Assembly (NCBI GenBank): GCA_003971905.1
Contig: RSEE01000044.1
Coordinates: 124,001 to 188,000, forward strand
Reading direction: 5' to 3'
DNA: 64,000 nucleotides
DNA from: Moniliella sp. 'wahieum'
Lineage: Eukaryota > Basidiomycota > Moniliellomycetes > Moniliellales > Moniliellaceae
Position 1 is the first letter of the stretch. The number at the start of each line of letters is the position of its first letter. The notes under the pieces are model-generated. The model saw only the letters and a program-made list of their open reading frames with translations. It had not been told where the DNA came from and made no database searches. Shown one piece after another: positions 26,705 to 37,914 of the stretch. The translations under genes were made by a program, and so were the position numbers.

Positions 26705-28783
26705 CTAACTAGAAGGGATATTCTCCTTAATCTTACGACCCTTCTTCGCCTTAACCAACAGAGCAGCTGGCCGAAGAGCCTGAGAGGCAGTGGCCTGAAC
26801 TTGCACCTTGGACATGGGAGCGCGTTCGACACACTTTCTCCAGGCTGCACACGGGAACGAGTATCTTCTCCCCGGGCCTGATGAGGGAATCGTGCGGCTG
26901 AGGGCTTCAACGTTAACTAAGGGCGCCGTGGTTCCGTTTATTCATAGACAGTGAGCCTCCGTACACTGCCTGCACTTGCTGTGGGGGCTGGGGCATCAAA
27001 GGAGGTGCAAACGTTGGGGCCGAGAGGTCCGGATCCCCATCTGTTGAAACCGAGAAGGCATGATGTTGGGGCATGGTGGCTCTTGGCTGGGCTAGGACCT
27101 GCGCCCTAGCAGCCAGAACCGCTTGCTGTAGGGTTAAAAGTCTTGGCTTGTGGGTGCTGTGTGGAACGAAGTGTCCCGGCTATGAACTTGGTCTCTCTCT
27201 GCAGGCAAGACCAAGGTGGCGGGAATGAAAGCATTGGTATGCAACGTGGTGTCGAAAGGCAGGAACGAATAGGCGGGAAAGAGACTTGGGTTCTTTCTGG
27301 CGGTTTTGCATCCAAGTATTAAAGGCCCTTGGACAGCATCTTGATGGCTTTCTGTGCGCTCCACAGCGCAATAATAAGAGGCATCGGGCCTCTCTTCGAC
27401 CGAATCTAACTTTAAGTTGTGCGCCAGATTGCTTCTTCAATGCCGACACTCTGCTGCACCAACGCATGGGGCTTCGGCGAACTGCAGGTACGACTAATTG
27501 CCAAGGTCCGATCTTTGCCACTGAGCTCGACCGAGTCAGTTTGGTCTTGTTCTTTTCTCTCGTCCTCATCAGGGGGAAAAGCCGTTACAAAGGAAGTCTG
27601 TGGCCCTTTAATGTAGGAGTACTGTTGGGGCCTGGTAAAATGTCGGACACGGAATTGAATGCCGCGAAGAAAGAGTGATTCGAGTGTGGAAGCTGGTCCA
27701 TGGGGGTATGTCGTAACCCAAATTGTCGACGGTCGAAAGGAATCCTTGTTCTGATCTGTTCGTTTCTTTACTTGCACGAGGGGGTAGAAACTTATCGATA
27801 ATAGAGGTAATAGGAGACGTCGCTCCTCTCTTCATTGAAGAATAGAGGTTTGGATCGGCCCTTTTTGCTTTGTCTTGCATCGACCTTGAGCTTCTGGAGA
27901 AGACAAAATACACTGCTGGCTCTGGGAGGACTTGAAAGGATCATCGTCTGGGCTCGTGGGCGCGGCTTATCGTCCCAGAGTGGTAGTTTAGTGTTCTGGC
28001 CAGTGAGGGAGGAGCGAGGTGTGGCCCATACCGGAGATGAGACGCTTTGCTTGGCGGTGGGGCGGCGGTGAGCGATAGCCTCCTTGTGCTCGGACAAAGA
28101 GGCACGCTGGACCGCCACACGCGCTCACTAGGCGTGAGGACAAGATATATCCATGCTTCCTCTACGAAGATGGCTTGCTAGGACGATCCCAGCTCTGCCC
28201 CTTCGCCTCCTCCAGGAAAAATGAATCAAAGCCGAGGAAACTGTGCCAAGGCGAGGAAACTGTGCCGTGTGGTGCGGCGGGGTGTGTCCTGGAGTGGGAG
28301 TTTGGTTAGGGACATGAAACTCTCCGAACCCATCTTCAGGCCATCCACATCGGTTGATAGGGGTTCCTTGTTTCTTGTGGAAGATAATCCTCCAGATGAT
28401 CGTGTATGGAGAATGTTTGGGGTGTGCAGGCTGCTGTTGGCTCGCAATGAAAGTCGGGCAGAGTTGGCCTCATACGTTGACAGAATCACTGGGGGCACAA
28501 GGTCAAGACGTTTGGGGAATTATAGGAGACTGGCGATGCTGAACATGGATGGCGCAGGTACTGATCCAGGACATAAAGAGGATTGCTTGTCTGGTACAGG
28601 CAAGCTCAAAGGTTTCGATGTGGTCATTGTGATCCTACATGATGCGCTGATGACGGATGGCAGAAGAGGGAAGTGGAGTGCTGGCGTCGCAGCCGCGCAG
28701 CGGCGCGGGTAACTGGGAGACAATGACACTGTAGATCCACTTAGACGGAGGAAGGAGTCGGAGTCGATCTCAGGGTTGACCAT
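26705..28783 (-). CDS. hypothetical protein, multi-exon or indel-broken
   Basis: Not recognised. Several minus-strand blocks are clearly protein-like, in changing frames. They include an N-terminal Ser-rich part from the ATG at 28783 (MVNPEIDSDSFLRLSGSTVS), a block DNA 28118-27800 with AIAHRRPTAKQSVSSPVWAT, VRHFTRPQQYSYIKGPQTSF near 27640-27590, and ALVQQSVGIEEAIW near 27460-27420. At the end are MPQHHAFSVSTDGDPDLSAP with a PQPPQQVQAVYGG stretch (about 27080-26930) and the basic tail QVQATASQALRPAALLVKAK with KKGRKIKENIPSS at 26707. The protein appears disordered. It is convergent with the hydrolase gene (stop codons 172 bp apart). Exon borders were not resolved. The plus-strand frame 28221-28712 is taken as a shadow. 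Confidence 0.5.
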
Positions 28784-30235
28784 GCTGTGTCGCTTCAGAT
28801 GAAGATGAAGACGGAGATGGAGATGGGGATGGATGGTGGTGCACATCCAACTCTCGGTCGGCAAGACCATGCTGTTATTGGTAGAATCTCACACAATCAG
28901 CGCGAGAGGCTGGTGTGTCACGCGGTTTCATATTTCGTCTGTATTTTGGTTCTCGTGTCCTGTCTGTGGGTCTTACCCCTGCGGACAGGCTGGACCTGAG
29001 CCTGTGCCTCCACAACAGCAAACATGAATGACGGCACTTGCGGAGCAGAAGTATAGAGATGATGTCGATGAAGGGGAATGTATCCAAAAGGTGCGGCTAA
29101 TGAGCAGCAGCAGCAGCTTGACCAGAACGGAGCTTTGCCAGTCTGTCGGGTGGGCCAATATGGATGCACAGCGGGGGTCGTCATTAACGTCATTGTCCAT
29201 CCGAGAGCCGTAACGCTCACTGCTTCGTCGCGCCTATTCGACCAATTTGGTTGAGGGTGAACATTTCAGGGGCGCTTGGCCCCAGCTCGTCCCCAAACAG
29301 CAGCGGCGGGGAAGCGCAGCCGAACACTGGCGCCGTGGGATGAGTTGCGATACATTAGCAGGACTGTGGGGGAGCTGGGCTATATATATACAGCCTGGGC
29401 TAAACGGCGCGCCAGCGCCACACGCACACTGGCCCCAAAGCCAACCCCAAAAACATCCCTGGGAGGAGTGTATATACCACCGTGTGGCACTGTGCCCCCG
29501 ACGCCCCATGTCCAGCAGACGTCCGTTTGCTATATATATCTCTCCTACATCCACACTCTTTCCCACAACCACCCTCTCACCGCAACATCTGGCCCGTCAT
29601 TCGCAAGGGGCGGAACCGAGTCACATCCAGCTATTTGATAACGGCTACGCGTGCTATCCGTGTCGATCGGCAACAACGCACACGATCCACAGTACTCGAG
29701 CAACGCTCACGCTTGCTCCTCCGGCACTCACAGTACTCACACCTCGAGAGCTATATCTGCGTTGCAAAACGATTTTGCTTTCTCTCCCGCGCATGCATAC
29801 AACTGCGCCTCCATCGACTCTTTTTCGCCCTCTTTTAACAACCACCTTTCCAACTTTTATCCGTTCTCCTACTTCCCCCCTCCCCCCTCCCCCCCTTCAG
29901 AGCACCAGGACCACCTCGAACCAGAATGCCAGACAGTCGTCCCATCTCCATTGTCCATACCCGTACCTCGAGGGCAAAAAAGTACACCGGGGCGGCAACA
30001 TTTTCTCTGCTCCCTATGAGGGCCCACTTTTTTCACCTCTCTCCCCCTCATATTCAGTCTTAGAATCACCTGCATGGGAAACATCCCCAGTCTCCTCCTG
30101 GAACGGAACCAACCTCTCATTCTTGCTACCGGCCCTGCCCCTGCTTTCACCCGTCGTAGCCATTCCGACAACTAAGCCTCCCTCGGTTTCTTTCACTGCC
30201 TCTTCCTCCTCGCTCTCCGCGGCCGGGATGACTCA
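28784..30235. other. intergenic / 5' leader of antizyme gene
   Basis: Contains GGGCTATATATATA at 29376, TGCTATATATATC at 29529, and a pyrimidine tract at 29871-29898 of mostly C. A frame open from the ATG at 29340 to 30416 overlaps the antizyme start in another frame. It is probably fortuitous but could act as an upstream ORF. Confidence 0.45.
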
Positions 30236-31409
30236 ATGGGCTCTGAAACAGGTCCAACAGCGCGCGTCAAGCAACCCTCTTCCCATCAGTTTGCCCAGCC
30301 ATGCTCTCGTTCGTCCGTGCTGGAGGAGAGCCCAACTGGTCGAGATTGGGCCTTGTTCCCCTCCATATCTTCGATCGACCCGGATACGCCGGAGCACCCC
30401 CGCGTATTGCCTGTAGGAAGGAAGCTGCGATCTGTCCCCCTTTTTGGCAAGAGCGGCCGCCTAGCTGTTGGGGTGTGATGACATCCATGATCTTCCCAGG
30501 TTTGGTCCCTTGTTCATGCAAACCCTGTTCCCTCATTTTGATTTGGGTCGGGCAAGGAGTAAGGTGGTGCGCCAAGCCCAACGTCGCTCTTCATTCGGAT
30601 TTCATCCGACCGCACCCAGCGTGTCTTCTTTTCGCGAAGAGGAGCAGGCACTCCAGTTTGGCCGAGCCAACTTGGACCAAGTGTTGCCCGGATGGAAAGG
30701 GGTGGTACTGCTTGTTGCGCTGGCTACGAGCGCATGGACCTCACCTATGGGGGAAGAGGCTGACTTGGAGTGTTCTTCGGACGAGGGGGTGAGTGGTTTG
30801 GCACATTCCTCTCCCTCTGCTACACGTATCCTCTTCGTCTCTCCGCCCTGCGGGGTGGTGGCTTGCCCACCGTGCCAGCCGGCGGGCTCTGTATCCAGCT
30901 TACCCGGTACCATCCACACGACCCTGCTCACGCTCTTGGACCACGCGTCGGAAACGCTGCACTGCCACCGTCTTGTGATTTCTTTGTCTCGGTCCATGCC
31001 AAGCTTCCGAGCGTTGCTCCACGGGCTGTGCTATGTCGGAGGGTACGTGGTGGGCTACGGGCCGTCGGAATTGCCTTTGGCCTACATTCCCACGCCAGGG
31101 GGGAATCCGCGGGATGAATCGGAGCTTCCCACCCCTCCCTCGTCGCTTCCTGTGAGTCTTGCTTCGCCGATTGCCTCCACATCCTTCTCTGGACTTGGGC
31201 CGGCCTGCCCCGAACAAGGTGCCAGCCCAGCGCATGTCGCCTCTTCGTCTCAGGCACTGGGAACAACGGCGAAAACAGAGTTGGAGCAGGGGGAAGAGGG
31301 TGCCTGGACCGATCAAGACGCTCACGGCTCTACTAGCTGCTGTCTCCCGGGCGTACGTGGTTTTGTCCCGAGCCCAGGCTTGGTGTTGGTGGCGATCGAC
31401 CTAGAATGA
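30236..31409 (+). CDS. probable ornithine decarboxylase antizyme with +1 programmed frameshift
   Basis: Antizymes bind ornithine decarboxylase, direct it to the proteasome and limit polyamine uptake; full-length synthesis needs a polyamine-stimulated +1 frameshift at a UGA. ORF1 runs from ATG 30236 for 80 codons and ends GTG-TGA-TGA (30473-30481). Skipping the T at 30476 enters a 310-codon frame ending at 31409. ORF2 has the antizyme-like order: a strand with RILFVSPPCGVV, a helix HTTLLTLLDHASETLHCHRL, then VISLSRSMPSFRALLHGLCY with YVGGYVVGYG, and a final hydrophobic strand FVPSPGLVLVAIDLE. The region between YVGG and the end carries a Ser/Pro-rich insert of about 75 residues, making it longer than animal antizymes. 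GTGAGT sequences at 30789 and 31152 could be splice donors; unspliced reading keeps the RILFVSPP strand and is preferred. Identification is from pattern, without alignment. Confidence 0.72.
30473..30481 (+). other. candidate +1 ribosomal frameshift site GTG-TGA-TGA
   Basis: The ORF1 stop codon TGA is followed by T, the 3' context found at classical antizyme sites (UCC-UGA-U). The preceding codon is GTG, and a second in-frame TGA follows directly. The +1 frame continues GAT GAC ATC without interruption for 310 codons. Confidence 0.65.
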
Positions 31410-32822
31410 TTAATGAAAGCAGCAACGAAAACCCTCTCGAGATACGATCCATGGATCCCAGAGGGCCACTGAGGCTCAGCTTCTTCAAGCTTCATTGTTC
31501 TTCCCTTCTCAATTGTTGTTTGGATCCCAGCGGAGGTTGCGCGTCGGACCTCGGTAGCCCAAGCGAAATCCAAACAAACTTTTCCCGACTGAAAGAAATT
31601 TCCTTGTGCCCTGCGTTTTCGGCGCACGTTCCGACGCTCCCAGGGCCGCTTCCAGCGGTGTGGAGTATTAGTACTCAGACTGAGGACTGAGTTGCTCGTT
31701 ATGTAGCCATCGGTGTTCAACACGTTCAACGGTCATGTGCATCAACGTACTGAACTCAGTCTGAGTCCTCGGTACTCAGTGGTGGACATGCACATACGCA
31801 TATACCTTGTGACATGTGACATGTGAGCGCTGATCGTCGGACCCTTCCATTGCTGCTGCGGCTGAACGCTGAGTCTCGGCGGTGATCGATGACCGATCAC
31901 TTCCCCCGGCCACCCCCCATTTATCTTCTTAAGCGTCACGCATCACGCGTCACGCCCCGCCCTCTCCATTTTCCCACAACTAGACCGCATTTCCTCCATT
32001 CAAGCTTCCACGTAGCTGCGTGCTTCGCGCCTAGCGCTTAGCGTGCTTAGATCTTAGAGCGTAGAGCGTAGATGGGTATACTCAACGTTCAGCGTACTCA
32101 ACCTGACTGGGACCACGAAGTAGGCTGCCGCGTAGACCCACCAACACCTATATCGTTCCTACACCATCGGGCTCCGCAGCATGCGATATGCGATAACCTG
32201 CATGCGTGCGAACCACAAGATATTTGCCCTGGCTATCCTATATCGCGACATCAGGTGCCTCAAGGGTCCCCTTGCTACAGTCTCCTCTGTGAATCTGTGA
32301 TCTGTGATCTGAACGTTGAACGCGGGAACGATGACTAGATGACTTGGCCTGTTTGGGTTTTCTATCGGCCGCGTACATAGCGCGTTTTCCTATTTCCCAC
32401 GCCAGACGATGGAGGAAGCTTCCAGCTCGACGGGGAAATATGGAATCGTTACTAGTTACTAGTTGACGTGGAACAGCGGTGCAATCATTGCCAGGGCAAC
32501 GCTTGGTAACGAACACGTGGATGGGGCACCACGCGTTTCTCGACAAGGAGCGAGGCAATGAACGTTGAACCAAGGGTTGGAACATGCAACGCGTAGATCC
32601 CAAGGCAAGGGTACGGGTACGAGTACGGGCACGTCCCGCACGCGCTGAGTGCTGCGCTTCCTTCCCCGAATCGAATTGGATGTGCATCCACGGGGTTCAG
32701 CCGACCGGCTGGGATTTTGGGGGGGAGGGGAAAGAGGGAGAGAAGGCGCGGCTGGAAAACCCAAGGCAGGAGAACGCACTTCCCTTCCACTTCTTCCTCC
32801 TCTGAATGAAGTGTGTTATCCA
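31410..32822. other. intergenic with clustered short repeats
   Basis: No gene supported. It holds the imperfect inverted repeat 31671-31775, a TGTGACATGTGACATGTGAG block at 31807-31828, GCGTCACGC repeats at 31934-31955, AGCGTAGAGCGTAGA at 32057-32071, GAACGTTGAACG at 32310 and 32560, and ACTAGTTACTAGT at 32450. Confidence 0.5.
31671..31775. repeat. imperfect inverted repeat with CAGTCTGAG arms
   Basis: Arms at 31671-31693 and 31753-31775 can pair over their outer and inner parts. The loop holds GTGTTCAACACGTTCAAC. The same CTCAGTCTGAGTACTCA word is found at 49474-49491. Confidence 0.6.
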
Positions 32823-34037
32823 TTATCCAGCGACTGGATCGCGCGACGATTTCCCCCTTCGGCGCGGTGGCACTGTGGTCCACTCGTCGGTTTCAGGCGG
32901 TAGGACGGGCGCCGGGGAGGGTGGGGAGGAATGCAGCGAGGCTGTCCTAGGGCGGGAGGGGACGCTTTCCGTAGTGGGTGACGAAGGTTCAGGGATAGGC
33001 TCAAACGATGGCCTGCGGCTCGCCGAGGGGCTGTCGGCAGGACTGGAGAGGTGGGACAGGTGCGCCGGCGCCGCGTCCGGCCAGAGTTGCACCAACTTTT
33101 CCGCGCGCGGCTCTGCAAGACACACCGAGGTGCGGGTAGCTTGCGCCGATGAAAGACTGAGGCTGTCGCTTGGCTTGCGGGGGCGCGAAAGGCTGCGGTG
33201 CGAAGGGAGTGTGCTGGAACCCGAGCCGCCCAAGCCCACCAGCGCGGGGGATGCTGTGCCACTCCCTGCTCCCGATCCCGTAGCCAGCTTGAACGCCCGA
33301 ACGGGGACCAGACCGCGCGTTTCACTCATTGCGGGCGGGTGGCGAGAAACAAAAGAGCCGCGGTGGTTGACCCCATTCAGACGGCTGATCGATGTGCGAG
33401 GAGAAGGGGTAGAAGCGGGGTCCCGCACCCGAGAAGGCGAGGCTGACCGGGTAGGGCGTGAGCGGTCGGATGGAGCTGGCGCCGCCGTCACATCCTCGGC
33501 CGAGCTGGACGCACTAGAAAGTGCAGCGGAGCGGGACGAAGCGGTAGGGGAGCGGCCAAGGCGACTGCGTGTGTATTCCCTGACCACTGAGGCTGGTCAA
33601 GACCGAGAGATGCCCGAGCGGACGAGGCGGTCGCGAGATGAGCCGGGTAATGGGACCAAGGGGCTAGGGGCGCGAAGGGTGTCAGCAGACCGAAAAGCAT
33701 GTGGCAGGAAAGGGGGCGCGGGAAGTGCGTACGTCTTGAGAGTGTGGAGAATGCCTTGCACCAGCTCTTCCTCTTGGTGAGACGGAGGGCGGGGCGGGGC
33801 AAAGGGGTTGTGTGCCACGCGGGGTATAGGGCAGAAGGGTGGAGGGAGGCGCGCCTGTCGAATCGAGGTGCTGGGGAGCGGGGAGGATGAGGTGGTGGCG
33901 ATGGCGGGCAGAAGCGGGGTGTGCTCGTTGTGGTCAAGGGCGTCGGAGGGGTCGTGTTGCGCATGCGGTTGACGCCTGCGGACGCACGGCCCGCAGAGCA
34001 CAGCAAGAACCGAGGCGAAGGAGGGCGTGGGCAACAT
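32823..34037 (-). CDS. hypothetical Ser/Pro-rich protein, one in-frame TGA
   Basis: Not recognised. From the ATG at 34037 the frame reads MLPTPSFASVLAVLCGPCVR, then a DHNEHTPLLPA stretch with a dileucine-like element, and EEELVQGILHTLKTYALPAP. It meets a TGA at 33599-33597, then stays open in the same frame for 255 more codons, rich in Ser/Pro/Arg and ending DEWTTVPPRRRGKSSRDPVA. Composition and the Ser-rich bias are alike on both sides of the stop. The TGA may be a base error, part of a very short intron (a CCTCAG acceptor-like sequence follows it), or real. The plus-strand frame over 32806-33780 is its shadow. Function is unknown; it may be largely disordered with a short N-terminal membrane-binding segment. 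Confidence 0.5.
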
Positions 34038-37000
34038 GGGGCGCCATGCAGGCGGCAGGTGCGTGAGGGGCCGGAGGGGAGGGGGATGGGGGTGGTGGGG
34101 CGGCAGACGCAGCAAACGTACTGGCGGTGGAGGTGGGGGATGGGATGCGGGGGGCGATGGGGCGGAAGGAGTGGGTGCTGCGGCGGGAGAGTGACTCGGA
34201 CGAGGGCTGCTGCGTGGACTTGTGCCTGGGGCCGCCTGGGGCTCGAGGTGCTGGGTATCGGGAAAATTAGGCAAATTGGCCTAGGATTCGCATCTGAATC
34301 TGATGCATCATGCATCATGTGTCCTGTGTCACCCACCGTCTGGCCGGCAGAAACGGAAAGTTCCAGGAGCAACACAGCCTGACCGTCAGCATGATGCATG
34401 ACGTATGACGCAGCCGCCGTGCTGGGCCCAGGAGCTGTACGCAGACTGCGCCCGTGCGTGGCATGTCACATGTCGCCTGTCGCATGTCACGTCACCGCGT
34501 CACCGACCATGGGCGGTCATGCATCGTGTCACATGCACACATGCCACACGAATTGAAAAGCGGCTGCGCTCGCCAAGGAAAGTGGGTACGTGCGGAGTGG
34601 GGGGACGTGGGCGGTGGTGCGCAGCCCGCGCTTCAGCCCAGCAGCGCCCAGCCGCCAGCACTCCGCCGCAGCGCCAGCGTCTCCGCGGGGTTGGCGGTTG
34701 GTACATGCTGTTTGAAATTTGAGGGGGCCTCGCCTAATTAAGTGATGCCACCGCGCCCCACCACATGCTCGCGGCCATGTCAGGCAATGCACCCGCGCTG
34801 CTTGTGTCGAGTGTCGATGACGACACGTACGCACGCCTGCTCAGCGCTCAGCCCTACGTACTCAGCGCTCGCGTTTAGAATTAAAGTTGGACGAATGCCC
34901 CCCGGTGCCTGGCTAGCGCATAGCATTAGCCATCGGCATCTGCCCCTGCCACTGCCCACCTCACCCGCTGCCCCCATTTCCTCCCTCCTGCCTTCTCTTG
35001 GCCATGCGCTTGGCTTGGAACCAGCCATCCATCCACCCTGCCACCCATCTGTAGCCTTGTTGCGTAGCCGTTTCCACGCTTGCCCCCGCCAGATGGGCGC
35101 CATGGGTCACTCACATTGTCACACCAGTGGCCACGCGTCAGCGTCAGCCCCAGGCCTGCGCCTCAGGACACTACGCCACCCCGTTTCCTCTGGCCACACC
35201 CGCCTCTTGCGGTGCATATTGCCATCCTTACATTACAGCCGTAGAGTTGCGACCGCTTGCAAAACTCCCCGCCGGGTCCCACTTTGTGCACACCCACGAC
35301 TGGCAAGCCAAAAAAGGTAAAACGGTGCTATTATAATACCCGCTCCCTGCCCCGACAGTCAATAACTCGGCGCACCCAGCGCCAGGACGCTGAAACGGAG
35401 GACCCCGCGCACAGCTCGGCAGATGTGGCGCACAGCTGTCGGTGAAAATGAGCAGTTCTTCCACACCGCGAGCGCCCTTGCATGTGTAAGACCGGCTTGG
35501 CCCTGAGTTTCTGCGCCACGCGCCTCTCCCCCCACATCGAGTTTAATGGTGGGCCAACTTCAATGATTAATGAAGCGTCAAGCGCGTCAAGCTCTTCAAG
35601 CATCGAGGCTCTGTGCTGCGCGTATGCTTGGCGGCATTTTTTCAGATCCCAATCGATCTGATCGACCTGCCCGACCTGGATCTCTGGCATCTGACCGACT
35701 GGCCGATCTCACCGCCTATCGACGGCTAGCTGAAAAGACCCAGACGCGCACGGCCTGCTTTTGGCCTTTCGACTGCTTTATGACTTGGGTAGTGCTGTGT
35801 GCTTGCGGTATCCGGGAACCGATACCATGGGTAACACCGGGAACAGCATCTTACAGAAAATGCCGCACATACGTATCCCCAGTAGTAGTTCTGCCGAAGA
35901 AGCTAATTGATCGACATGCTTTTCAAGTTTTGATGAAGCTTTTAGCTTTACAGCAAAAGGGCAATGTGCAACGCGGCATGGCGGATGCCAGAGGGAGTCA
36001 TCATGCATGCGCGTTTTGTGTTGTCGAGAACACGTGCGTGCATATGACATCAAAGACGTGGTAGATGTCACATGTCACACGCCATGTGGCTACAACTACA
36101 CAAAACGAGCTTTTACTAATAGTACATAATGAGCTGCAGGTTGTGTATAACCGGTAACCTGTGTAGTGCGTATAACTCAGAGATGAATCACCTTCTTCTT
36201 GTTTCTCTCACAGCTTCAGCGTTAAACTGCATATCATCTTTGACTGAGTGTTGACGTTGAGGATGACGGATGTCAGCACGTTTCGGGAGTGGATCAATGA
36301 TCAAAAACGCGAGTATAATGTTTTGAAGGCATCACTCGGTCCGTGTGGCAAAAAATAACATGTGCTCAAAAGGTGCGCAACGCGGTTGGTGTGGCCCCAT
36401 ATATCTCTGCCACAGTATTCGTAGCATCACCGCGTATGGGGCAAACAGCAGTGAGTTGGGAGTTGGTTGACGTTGGACTTCAACCACATAATGCACCTGA
36501 TGGAGATCCCGATGCCCAATGTGTCTCCATCTTCCATATATGCTGTGCGGCTGATGTGATGCTGTTGGTAACAGGCCATTCAGAACTTTGAGGGTGTGGG
36601 CACGGGTCTAAAAGGGCGGGATAAACGCAAGAAGCGGCAGGCCATCAAGCCGTTTGCCATCAAGGCGGTGCACGGAAGGGATTGAGATATTGAGGCTCAT
36701 GCAGAAAGGGGGACAGGGTGGAAGCAGTCCCTACAAGTTAGGGAACGCATCAACTAGTACTAAATATAGGCATTTTGCTCCGAAGTCTCGATCACATGAC
36801 TTTTCCTCTCGGTGTTGCTGTCGCTTATACTCGGATGCGACCAAAGCTTTACCGCACCAACGACAAACTCATGCTTGATGAGACCTGGAGTCCTGATGGT
36901 CCTCGAGGGTGATGCAATCGCACTGGTGGTGGTGGTGGTGTGGCAACCAGCAACGCCTACAGAGGAACATCAAGCTTCAAGCAGCGAGTCGCCACCAGGG

Positions 37001-37914
37001 GCTAAGCTGCGGAGCAGGGAAAAATAGGAGAGAAAAAACAACGGAACTCCCAGGCCTGAGGAGGAACTGAAGGGACATTGCCAGGCCAAAGCACGAGCCA
37101 CCGATGGCTCAACAATGCTTTCACTATATGGGACTTACTGGGTACACTTCACTGACTTTGGGAGAGGGGTGCGGTACAGTGAGCATTTTGTGCTTTACCG
37201 GGGGGACACACAGAAGCGAGCGAGAGCGAGAGCTAATACCTGACGGTTTCAAGCGGAGCGCAGCCGGCTCAACATGGGGCTGAGAGCCCTGAGCTTAATA
37301 GGTCGATCAGAGCGTGAATAGCACTCAAGCTGGGTGGCAACAGGAAGTACAAAACATACAAACAGTGCCAGCACAAACTGTCCAGTGCTGTTCTGTATGT
37401 GTGGACGCTGGTTCTCCGCCAAACCATCGACATCATTGCGCTGGTACGGTGGCCATGCTATATATAGAAACGAGAGATGAGCGTATTTTACGAACTACAA
37501 CCTCTGTGTTTTCAAAGCACGGAGTACACCACATTGAAGTAGTGGAGGGCATACACCCATGTACACAATGCTCCGCGTGCGACTCTCATCTCTCTTTCAT
37601 ATAGAGTGCCGAGGAGCTGATGCGTCTGGAAACGCCGGGCTATATATACTGCAAGAGTGCAGAGCCAGAAACGCCAAAGGCTGTGTTGATATTGGACAAC
37701 TGAACCATCGAGATCAAGCTTTTTGAAGTGATGGTTCGACGTTCAACGTGTTCAACATTGAGAGAGGATGTATACGATGTCTATTCCACATCTGCTTGTC
37801 TCCTCTTCATGCACAACACGAAGATCAGACGAGTAGGAGGATTGGCCCCAAAGCGCTGCACAGCTCTTTCCACCCCTCCTTTCTCCACCATCCACGTAAC
37901 AATAAGCTGTCGCA
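34038..37914. other. long gene-poor region
   Basis: Nearly 3.9 kb without a supported gene. 34.4-34.55 kb has dense CATGTCACATGTCGC-type repeats. 34.7-35.5 kb is GC-rich with short frames only. 35.8-37.7 kb is visibly AT-richer, with TATATA runs at 37457 and GGGCTATATATACT at 37637, and GTTCAACGTGTTCAAC at 37741 just before PEX13. Short frames here have no recognisable product. Confidence 0.45.

Noticed and set aside
28221-28712. 163-codon plus-strand frame
   Set aside because: It is antisense to Ser-rich blocks of a longer minus-strand gene and shows no recognisable motif.
30789-30878. In-frame 90-nt intron (GTGAGT to GCCAG) in the antizyme-like gene
   Set aside because: Removing it would delete the strand RILFVSPPCGVV, which fits the antizyme fold; kept as coding, though not excluded.
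32806-33780. 324-codon plus-strand frame
   Set aside because: It is Gly/Arg/Glu-rich and antisense to the Ser/Pro-rich frame ending DEWTTVPPRRRG, which looks more like protein.
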